DNA of 64,000 bases from Gari tellinella (lineage: Eukaryota; Mollusca; Bivalvia; Cardiida; Psammobiidae). Both the position numbers and the translations under genes were made by a program. The DNA lies in assembly GCA_922989275.2 (NCBI GenBank), contig OV277861.1, forward strand, positions 13,354,540 through 13,418,539, in the 5' to 3' direction. The first letter of the stretch is position 1; every line of letters starts with the position of its first letter. Below, piece after piece: positions 46,201-58,200 of the stretch. Below the pieces are notes generated by a model that saw only the letters and a list, made by a program, of their open reading frames with translations, did no database searches and was not told the origin of the DNA.

Positions 46201-49200
46201 GGATCCAGATGAGATGCCACATTGCGTGGTGTCTCATCTGGATCCAAGATGTTTACAAAGGTAAATCACGGTTTTTGCACTCGAATGCAAAGAGTTAAGA
46301 GGAGAGTAGTCTGCAATGGCCAATGTTTCATCTCAAAACTCTTTCAACACCATAGACCTGTTTAAAATATACTCATTACATTTGCAAACAGTGAAGACCC
46401 TGATCAGAGGGCTCCTATAGGAGCCCTCTGATCAGGGTCTTCACTGTTTGCTAATTTAGAACAGTATTTATTAAACTACGCATAATTTCAAGTAGACTGG
46501 TTCATGTTTTGGTAACTAAAATATCCACAAGGGAACCTAATAACCCACAAGGGTTACTTAGTGTTGAAATTAATAGTTCTACAGCCTTTCATTTGCCTAT
46601 AACCTGTCTATTCCCATTGCTAGATTTCTTTATTCTATAAATCTGTGGAGCATTTTGATCTTGTATAATATACAAACACTTGATACTTTAGCTGGATAAC
46701 AATACTTGGTATTGCAATAAGCAATCCACTTTATAACCCTTTTTTTTGTCTATAACCTGTCAATTCCCATTGCTAGATTTTTTTATTCTATAAATCTGAT
46801 GAGCATTTTGATTTTGTATAATATACAAACACTTGATACTTTAGCTGGATAACAATACTTGGTATTGCAATAAGCAATCCACTTTATAACCCTTTTTGTC
46901 TATAACCTGTCAATTCCCTGGTTGCTAGATTTCTTTATTCTATAAATCTGATGAGCATTTTGATTTTGTATAATATACAAACACTTGATACTTTAGCTGG
47001 ATAACAATACTTGGTATTGCAATAAGCAATCCACTTTATAACCCTTTTTGTCTATAACCTGTCAATTCCCATTGCTTGATTTCTTTATTCTATAAATCTG
47101 TGGAGCATTTTGATTTTGTATAATATACAAACACTTGATACTTAAGCTGGATAACAATACTTGGTATTGCAATAAGCAATCCACTTTATAACCCTTTTTG
47201 TCTATAACCTGTCAATTCCCATTGCTTGATTTCTTTATTCTATAAATCTGTGGAGCATTTTGATTTTGTATAATATACAAACACTTGATACTTAAGCTGG
47301 ATAAAAATACTTTGTATTGCAATAAGCAATCCACTTTATAACCCTTTTTAAATTTTAGATTTTTTTAAGGTTTATTAAATGGATTTTTTTTCCCTCTTTT
47401 GAAACGTTTTAAGTGTATGATGATTTTAGGGCTGTTTTTAGAAATACTTCAGAAAAACAAAAGTTAAACAAATAGTATAGACCCTGATTAGAAGACTCTT
47501 GCATGATCCCTCTGATAAGAATCTATACTATTTACAAAGTATAAATATACAGTAAAACCCCTCTATTACAACCACTTAAACAAATGCTAATTGATTGTAT
47601 AAAAGACAGGTGTCAGCTTACAGCATGCTGACAGTGAAACAGAAAGCTTTCTGTTTCACTGTCACCTTGCTTTAAGCAGTCACCTGCCTTAAATATTCAA
47701 TAATTAACGATTTTTAGTGGTTGTAATAGAGGGATTTTACTGTACTGGATTTCTTTATAGAAAGGGTTGAAGCACTATAAACAGCATATAACAAACTTGT
47801 ACAAGGAACTTGGTTCTACTGCGACTACTTTAGGGAAAAAGCCATCCCCAACTGTTGCCAAACTGGGCGTACTTACACCGTCAATAGTGCTCCTTCTACG
47901 GCCTACACGAACTATACTTGCACCAACAGTCTTTTCACCCACCGCTTACAAAGAGAAAATATACACATTGAAAGCTTTGACAGAGAAAAGATCTTCAACT
48001 AAAGGTATAAAGTCCAAGCCAAACCGAATCACATAAGAAACAAACATATGCAGTACTTACCTTAGCAGGACTTCTAATTAGATTAACACATTCAACCCTA
48101 GCGACGAGTATACTCATCATTTACAAACAGCGTACATGTGAGGATTACACTTGTCCTTAGCAAACAGAGTAGACCCTGATCAGAGGGTTCCTTAAGGAGC
48201 CCTCTGATCAAGGTCTACATTGTTTGTTGTTTTGAAATGTATTTTTAAATCAACCCTAGAAAGTCAAAAATGGACTTGACTTATTTTGAAATTGGAATTG
48301 TCCATTAAAAGTTTCAGGGGTGAATGAGTTAACCCTTAGCCTGCCACTCGCGACTATAGCTCCATATGCAAACAGCTTGGATCCGGATGAGACGCCGAGT
48401 AACTCGGCGTCTCATCCGGATCCAAGCTGTTTGACACTCGGACAACATTTTCAGCATTTTTTAGCAACTTTGAAGCACTTTGAAACTTGAAGCAGACGAG
48501 AAATATAGCAGACAACAATTTGTTTGGCGGGCTAAGGGTTAATGGATTACAAAACTTTGTAACATGCATGTTAACTCTTTAAACTACTGCAGTTAGTAAA
48601 CTAATTACATTTGAATGTAGGAATGGAGTTATGCAATGCTTTTCTAAACCTTTGCAAACAATTTGAATAGAAACTATTTGGAAAGGAAGGAACTAGTAAT
48701 AAAACTTTCTAGGCATTTGTAAAAAGTTTGAATCAAGATCAAAAACATTTACAATATGCCTGGTCTGGACAAAAACTCAGATATTTCTCAAAGTATTAAA
48801 ATATAGATAAATATATAGATAACGGGTTAACCAAACATAATAAACAGCTATAAGTGATCAGAGTTAACAAAGAAAGCGTGCAGGACATGATACAGACTAA
48901 AAGTCAACTCTAAGTAATGTGACTATTGAACAGAAATACCATAGCTGTTCAGCCTGTTACCCCATAAATACACCCTTTAACACCTTTAATCTATGATTCC
49001 ACAGAAGACAATAGTTCCACATTATACAGTCATGAATATGTAGTATTCAAAATATTTTCTATATTCTAGCAGAAAGTAGCTTAAAGCAAGCTGAAAGTAA
49101 AGCAGAATGTGTCTTAAGGCACATTCTGCTTTACTAAGTGGTCACTTCTCTTCAAAACTAGAAACAGGCTATAGGGTAAAGGGTTAACCCTTTCCTCCAT

Positions 49201-52200
49201 AGAAGCACCATAGGATGCTAGAAACTACTCCTTAACTGTGAAAGTAAAACTGAAAGCTCCTACAGGAGTCAAGTAACTAAACAACTTTACTTTCAGCCTG
49301 ATGTAAGCTACTCTCTGCTAAGATAAAGAAAGTATTTCTTAAAGAACATATTCATGACTGTATAAAGTGAACGTATTTTCTTCAGTGGAGGAATAAAACA
49401 AGGCATAAAAAGGTGTATCTAAAGCATTAATGGGTTCATGCAAACAAAAGTAATGAAACAAGCTACCATATTAACCCTTAGCCTGCCACTCACGACTATA
49501 GCTCCATATGCAAACAGCTTGGATCCGGATGAGACGCCGAGTAACTCGGCGTCTCATCCAGATCAAAGCTGTTTGACACGCGGACAACATTTTCAGCAAT
49601 TTTGAGCAACTTTGAAGCACTTTGAAACCTGAAGCAGACGAGAAATATAGCAGACGACAATTTATTTGGCGGGCTAAGGGTTAACTTGCTGCACTACTTA
49701 TTTCCAGCATTTAACTTTCATCTGTCTTATATAGCTGCAAATATTTATATTTGAATAGTCACATTAACTAGCTTGAGAATGTACAAAAGCAACACAGATG
49801 GTCCCTTTACATAGGTTAGTCAGAACACAAGCCACACAGATGCTGGATAAGCTAAAACATCAGCAACACAGAGGCTGGGTTAGTCAAAACACAAGCAACA
49901 CAGATGCTGGATTAGCTAAAACATCAGATATACAGAGGTTGGGTTAGTCAAAACACAAGCAACACAGATGCTGGGTTAGACAGTACACTTGCAACACGGA
50001 TGCAAGGTTAGAGGACAGCAGTGCTCAGGAATGTGGCCTTACACTAGTACCCAGAATACACTTTCCATTATGGTATGAGTATAATATGCATGTCGCTGGC
50101 CAATGGTTATTTAGATACAATTTACTGTTAGGTCAAATTGGAAACAAATAATTATTGCTTTAACTTTAAAGCAAAGGCAGCTTACAATGTCAAAAAGCTA
50201 GCAAACTTTTGATGCATATATGGTCACAATGATGTTTTAGAAAAGGTAAGTGCTGAGCTTGCATTGATTCCAATATAGTGACAACTGCACAAGAATTTTA
50301 TGTACAGGGGTTAACCCTTAGCCTGCCACTCACGACTATAGCTCCATATGCAAACAGCTTGGATCCGGATGAGACGCCGAGTAACTCGGCGTCTCATCCG
50401 GATCCAAGCTGTTTGACACTCGGACAACATTTTCAGCAATTTTGAGCAACTTTGAAGAACTTTGAAACTTGAAGCAGACGAGAAATATAGCAGACGACAA
50501 TTTATTTGGTGGGCTAAGGGTTAACTACACTCATGGTCAGCAGTTTTATTGAGCACATGAGTTAAGTATTTTTCCACGAAATAAAAATAATGCATTCTTG
50601 ATTAAAAAAAGTAACTCAATAAAATCAATCTATTAGGAACCAAAAATAATATTAGAGGAGCTTGAGTATTTAGTTTATTTTGGTGATTTTAATAAAAATC
50701 AGTTTTAAGAAAACCTCTTCATTTTGATTAGAGATTCCTTCTCCTGATCCCAAGCAGAATTTGTTTCATTAGTGTGTGCTGGGGTGTTATATATCATATG
50801 TTGTGACTGTTCATTAGAATCATTTCCTTAAGGCAATTCTTACCAAAAGTCACAACATTTGATGGAGACCTAAAAGTGAACAAACGGAAATGTTTACATG
50901 ACTTCCTATTATCTGGAGCCCTAATTAACTAACTAGCAACTGACCACCACCCATTATAGTGTGCACACAGTAGTAGTACAAAAGGCAAGACAGGAGTACA
51001 AAACACGACCTGAGACGAGGACCCCTTCTGGCTCAGCTTGGCGGCAAATGCGGACGTTTCGTGTTTAGATTGTTTTGACACAACGGACAGCTTGTATTCA
51101 TCATCATATTCAGTCGTAACTAGAAAATTACAGAAAGAAACAATCATTCTCTAAGATGTTCCTATTCATAGATTAAACAATTTGAACACTGGTAGGTCAT
51201 AAGCAAGAAAATAATATGAACACGATATTTGCTGCAAAATAGCTCAGATATATGCACACATGTCTATAAATGAGCAAAATATCACATTTTGTTTGTTGCT
51301 GGGTGATTCAAATATGTGTTGCATTGGCTAGCTATAGCTTGAGTTATGGTCAAGGACTCTCAGTAAAGGCTAGCTATAGCTTTTGAATGAGGGTCAAAGT
51401 CTCTGATGCTAGTCATAGCTTTTGAATGACCAAGGTCTTTAAGGCTAGCCAAAGCTTTTGAATAATGGCCAAGGTCTCTTAGGCTAGCCATAGCTTTTTG
51501 ATTATGGCAAGGTCTCTAAGGCTAGCCATAGCTTTTGAATAATGGTCAAGGTCTCTTAGGCTAGCAAAAGCTTTTGAATAATGTCTATGGTCTCTAAGGC
51601 TAGCCATAGCTTTGAATAATGGTCAAGGTGTCTTAGGTTAGCCATAGCTACTGAATAATTGGTCAGTCTCTTTGGCTAGCAATAGCATATGAATAATGGC
51701 CAAAGTCTTCTAGGCTAGCCATAGACTTTGATTAATAGTCAATGTCTCTATAGCTAGCCATAACATATGAATAATGTCAAGGTTGCTTAGACCAGCCATA
51801 AATTCTGAGAAATGGTCAATGTCTCTTAGGCTAGCCATAGTTGCTGATTAATGTTTAAGGTCTCTGATGCTAGCCATAGCTCCTGAATAATGGTCAATGT
51901 CTCTCAGGCTTACCATGATTTCTGAGTAATGGTCAAGGTCTCTTGGGCTAACCATCGTTTCTGAAAAATGGCCAAGGTCTCTTACGCTAACCATAGCTTC
52001 TAAATAAAGGTTAAGGTCTCTTAGGCTAGTTATAGTTTTTGAATAATGGTTAAGGTCTCTTAGGCTAGCCATAACTTGTCAATTATGGTTAAGGTATCTT
52101 AGGCTAGCCATAGATTGAGAGATTATCAGTCTCTCAGGCTAACAAAAGCTTCTGAATTAAGGTCAATGCCTCTTATGCTAGCCAAAGCTTTTGAATAATA

Positions 52201-55200
52201 GACTTGCCAAAGGATCTGAATAACGGTTAGCATATCTTCTAAATGATTGTCAATGTCTCTTCCAAGTCTCCTTAGTTACAATGGTCAACTTCTTGCAGGC
52301 TAGCCGTAGCTTCTGAACAAAGTTCCTAGTTTGACAAAGGTCAAGGTTAATCTCCTTATAGCTACAAAAACTGATACACAACTGAGGTGAACTGCTAACA
52401 TTTATATGAACTGCTTCATAACAAGGGTCAAAGTTAATCAACTAATCACTACAGCAGGTGTACACATCTGAGAGAACAGCCAATATCTCCATGAACTGTT
52501 TCAGAACAAAGGTCAAGGTTAACACATTCAACCCTAGCGACGAGTATACTTGCCATTTACAAACAGTATACCTGTGACGATTACACTTGTCCTATGCAAA
52601 CAGTGTAGACCCTGATCAGAGGGCTCCTTAAGGAGCCCTCTAATCAGGATCTACACTGTTTGTAATTTTGAAATAAATTGTTAAAATCATCCCTAAATAG
52701 TCAAAAATGGACTGGACATATTTTGAAATTGGAATTCTCCATTGAAAGTTTCAGGGGTGAATGAGTTAATGAACAATTCACTTCAACTACTATACACATC
52801 TTGATCAACGGCAACACTCTGTATGAACTGCTTCAGAACCTGTTCAAAAACCATGCTCAACTATTAAACAATTGCAATGGCAAACTCAGATAAATGCATA
52901 GCATGACCCCTTTAACACTGAAACCAGAACTGATGACAGTTGTAAATAGTTTGGATACAGATCAAGCCTCGTTAAAAGCTAGGCCAAATAAGGATCTAAA
53001 CGATTTGTCACCAAGACTAATTCCTGCAAATACAGTAAAACCCCTCTATTAGGACCAATTAAAAGATTGCTAACTGATTGTATACAACTCAGGTGACAGC
53101 TTAACCTATTCCCCCATAGAATCCCCTTTTAGCACATTCAATTTAGTCCTCAACTGAAGAAAAAGTTCCTATTTGTATCGTCATGAATGCATACGATAAG
53201 AAATATTTTCTATATCCTAGCAAATTGAAGCTTAAAGCAGGCTGAAAGTAAAGCAGAATGTGCCTTTAGGTGCATTCTGCTTTACTTTCAACCTGCTTTA
53301 AGTGGACACCTGTCTTCAAAATAAGCAACAATTTATTGGAGAATGGGTTATAGCTGTCACCTTGCTTTAAGCAATCATCTGTCTTAAACACCTAATTTAG
53401 TGGTCATAATAGAGAGGTTTTTCTGTATATTAAAGAAAGAATCCATTCCAGATTTTCAGCACCAAGTATTTATTTAGTGTTTAAAGGGTTAACGACATAG
53501 AAAATAACAATAAAACATCCATTTTGGCATGCTAGTCTGGAAAATGCTCAATTTCAGCTAATCAATACAGCTTTGAGATTTTACTTAAATTGCCCATTTT
53601 GGTTGTACAATAACCTAAAACGTTGAATACCAAATTTCATTAAATCTATGCATGTTAACGGCAAAATGGTTATAACCGTTGCAAACAGTTTTGATCCTAA
53701 TGAGATGCCAAGAAACTAGTCCCCTAAGGATCCAAACTTTTTAAAACCTTGTTATGAACAGTGTTAACACTTGAGCCCTAGTGACGCATATATGCATCCT
53801 TTACCAAATGTGTATCTGTGAAGAGTACACTTGTCCTATGCAAACAGTGAAGTCCCTGATCAGAGGGCTCCTGCAGGAGCCCTCTGATCAGGGACTTCAC
53901 TGTTTGTCATTTTGCAATTTATTACAAAAAAACAACCCTAAATAGTCTAATATGGACCAGCCTTTATTGCAAACTGGAATTGTCCATTGAAAGTTTCAGG
54001 GGATTATGAGTTAAGAAATTTCATTTTTTAAAACAGAAGCAGCTGACAATTTTGGCAGCATCTCTGGAAGAAACACTCAGCATTCAAAGAGTTTAGCAAG
54101 ATTATTCAGATATTGCAAACAGTGTTGACTTAGATCAGTTGCTATGGTAGACAGGTAACATCTAATCATGGTCTACACTGTTTACTGTGGTAAAAAAAAC
54201 CTACAAATTACAAATGACATTGATATATACATGTAGGGACAAACAGTTTAGAATCTGGTAAAACAATGTGTTCAAACTTGCATGCGGAAATAAAATGTTT
54301 TCTCACATATCTACCCTTGTTTTCTATAGGGAACAGCGATGACGAATATCCTTATCTCCAACATGTGTGAGATCAATTTGATGACGTCACTATAACGTCA
54401 CTATTTATAACGGCGTTTTGACGTCACCGGGGTTCCAAAACGAGAGCACCGCAAACGGGTGCTGGACGCTCGACTTTCATATACTTGAGACGGCTATATT
54501 TTTCAAACTTAAAGAATGTGTATGGGTGTTTAATGCCCTATTGATCATAGAAGTTTGTAAGCAACAACAACTTAAACATACTTGGACAGTCTACATTCCA
54601 CTTAAAGTAAACTATAAGTCAAAAGAAGGACACTATCTTTGCCTGCTTTACCTGCCTTGTTGTAATGCGTTGCCCTTTTGGAACTAAACAAGTATTCAAA
54701 TATATTGGAAGTTTGAAATTAATAACTTTCTACAGTTACTGAATAATTTCATATACAAATTCTTAGTCAAACAAGGGCAATAACTCTGCAATGACAAATC
54801 TCATGGTTATCTGCTGTGTTGAAAGGTGATGCCCTTTTGAAACTGAACAAGCATTAAAAGTTTCAAGTTAATACCTATTGTAATTATTGAGAAATTTCAA
54901 TTTACAAGTTTTATGTAAATAAAAACAAGGGCAATAACTCTGGAATGGCAAATCCCCAGTCACCTTTCTTGTTTGAATGAGTTGCCCTTTTGTTATAACA
55001 CAAGTATTTAAAGTTTCAAGTTAAAGCCTTTGACAGTTATTAAGATATTTCAATTTACAAGTGTTAAGTAAATAAATCAAGGGCAATTACTCTGGAATCA
55101 CAAATCACAGAGTAACCTACCTTGTTGTCCTTTTCATATTAAAGTTTCAAGTTAATATCTTTCATAGTTATTTCGATATGTTAATTTACAATTTTTAAGT

Positions 55201-58200
55201 AAATAAAACATGGGCAATAACTCTGAAATGACAAATCCCTGGATTACCTGCCTTGTTGTAATGCGTTGCCCTTTTGATACTTAACAAGTATTCAAAGTTT
55301 CAAATAAATACCTTTGATAGTTATTGAGATATGTTAATTTATAATTTTTAAGTAAATAAAACAGGGGCAATAACTCTGGAATTGCAAATCCTAGGGTTAC
55401 CTGCCTTGTTGTAATGAGTTGATCTTTTGATACTTAATAACTATTCAAAGTTTCAAATGGATACCCCTGATAGTTATTGAGATATGTTAATTTATAATAT
55501 TTAAGTAAATAAAACAAGGGCAATAACTCTGAAATGCCAAATCACAGGGTTACCTGCCTTGTTGTAATGAGTTGCCCTTTTGATACTAAACAAGTATTCC
55601 AAGTTTCAAATGGATACCTTTGATAGTTATTTAGATATGTTAATTTATAATTTTTAAGTAAATAAAATAGGGGCAATAACTCTGAAATGACGAATCCCAG
55701 GGTTACCTGCCTTGTTGTAATGAGTTGCCCTTTTGATACTGAACAACTATTCAAAGTTTCAAATGGATACCTTTGATAGTTATTGAGATATGTTAATTTA
55801 TAATTTTTAAGTAAATAAAACAAGGGCAATAACTCTGAAATGACAAATCTCAGGGTTACCTGTCTTGTTGTAATGAGTTGCCCTTTTAATACTGAACAAC
55901 TATTCCAAGTTTCAAATGGATACCTTTGATAGTTATTGAGAAATGGACTCTTACAAAAACCTTAAGCAAAAAACTTAACCGACGCAGACGCTGACGCAGA
56001 CGCAGACGCAGACGCTGACGCAGACGCAGACGCAGACGCAGACGACAGGGTGACGACAATAGCTCGACTTTTTGAAAAAGTCGAGCTAAAAATGCATGTT
56101 GCTTAAAAAATAGCTTAAATCGTTGGTAATGTGAGAAAAAGAATCTGTCACTCGTCGATGTTTAAGACAAGTTGATCTCAAACTCGTCTAGAATAGAAAA
56201 GTTATTAAGCTCGCCAAGGCTCGCTTAATAACATTTCAATTCTAGACTCATTTGAGATCAGCTTGTCTTAAACAGATCCTATATTTCTGTATACAGTGTT
56301 CCCTCTCTACAACAGCCCTCTGAACAAGGATTCTCTCCATAGTTACAATCTTTTCACAGCTTCAATATTTTCTGTTTAAAATAAATTGCCATCTGCTGTT
56401 TTTCTGAAAGTAACATATTGGACATTTTGACAGAAAAAATATAATGATGATTTTCAAACAACTTGAATCCAGCTTGAATCACTCAGCGTCTGATCTGGAT
56501 TTAAGCTGTTTGCAATTATAAGCCAATTTCCCTCCCTCTGAACAACACACACAATATTTGTCTGCCATTTGGTGTTGTTGTAGAGAGGGAGCACTGTAGT
56601 TTGTTCATAGCTCAATATCCTGTTGAAAATATTGTATGTATTCGATCATTCATTGTTATTTTCTTGTTTGCAATTTCAGTTTGAAAGAGTTTTTAAAACT
56701 AGAAACAGGCTATGGGAGAAAGGGATAATTGTTTAATAAATACTGCTTTAAATTAGCAAACAGTGTAGACCCTGATCAGATGGCTCCGATAGGAGCCCTC
56801 TGATCAAGGTCTACACTGTTTGCAAATGTAATGAGTATATTCTAAATTGATTCATGAGTTAATTTCAACAAGAGACCTCGCAATAACAACATCTAACTAT
56901 AATTAAACAACTTTTATTTACAATCCCAACAAATCTATTTCATTACAAAACTGTAAAATAAAACTAATTACTAATGTCTATAATTATAAAAGTAATGCTT
57001 AAGCAAAATAATCAAACTACGATCAAATTCTATAGTACTAAAGAAAGCAAGTTTATTAAAAAGCTCATTAGAAAGGTTAAATTCTTATAATAGAAACATT
57101 TCATAAGTACAGTTTTAATTTGCCATGTCAATAGACGAGCAAACTATAACTTTAACACATTCTTTACAAGAACTAACATGAAATGTTTATTGTAAATGGC
57201 AAAACAGTTTTACTGTTAAAGGTTAACTAAAATCAACCAATAATAAGCTCGTAATAATACCGTAAAACATCTCTATAACGACCACTAAAAAGAAGACTAA
57301 TTGAATGTATAAAAGACAGGTGACAGCTTAAAACAAGGTGACAGAAAAACAGAAAGCTCCTAAAGGAGCTTTCTGTTTTACTGTCACCTTGCTTTATACA
57401 GTCACCTGTCGTAAATACCTAATAATTAACGCAACTTAGTGGGCTTAACAGAGAGGTTTTACTGTATTGCCAAATGTGCAAATAAGGAAAATTAGCCTGG
57501 TAGACAAACCATAACGCTTTACCCCATAGCCTGCTTTTAGTTTTGAAAATAGGTGACTACTTAAAGCAGGTTGAAAGTAAAGCAGAATGCGCAATAAGGC
57601 GCATTCTGCTTTACTTTTAACCTACTTTAAGTTATCATCTGTTAGGATTTTTTAAAAATATTTCTTCTGGTACATATTCATGACTGTATAAATTGGAACT
57701 ATTTTAGTCAGTGAAGGAATGAACTGAATGCGCTAAAAGGTGCTTCTATGGGGGAAAGGGTTAACAGTATGTGGCAAAACGTAAAAAAAGGAAATAACAG
57801 TCAAATTCCTTTAAACCTTTTCTTACATAGAAACGCGTTTCAGTGCATTTATTTGTTTTTCTTATAGAGATGTAACTGATCAACACAGAGCAGCCGAGCA
57901 TGTAGACATAGAGCAAGTACAATGTACAGTCAAACTTAAAAATAGTGCTTTTTTAACCCTTTACTCCATAGATACATATTTTTATGTATTTAATTTATTC
58001 CTCCACTTAAGAATAGTTCCAGTTGATACCGTCATGAATATGCACCATAAGTAATATTTCCTGTATCCTAGCAGATGGTAATTAGGTTAAAGTAAAGCAG
58101 AAAGCACCTTAAAGCACATTCTACTTTACTTTGAACCGACTTTAAGTGGTCACGTTTTTTCAAGACTAGAAACAGGCTATGGGGTAATGGGTAAATGAAT

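Noticed and set aside
47767..48036. 89-codon plus-strand frame
   Set aside because: It overlaps the PHKA exon on the opposite strand, and its body mirrors that exon and its flanks.
55542..55829. 95-codon minus-strand frame with repeated peptide
   Set aside because: It is a by-product of the 150-bp tandem repeat.
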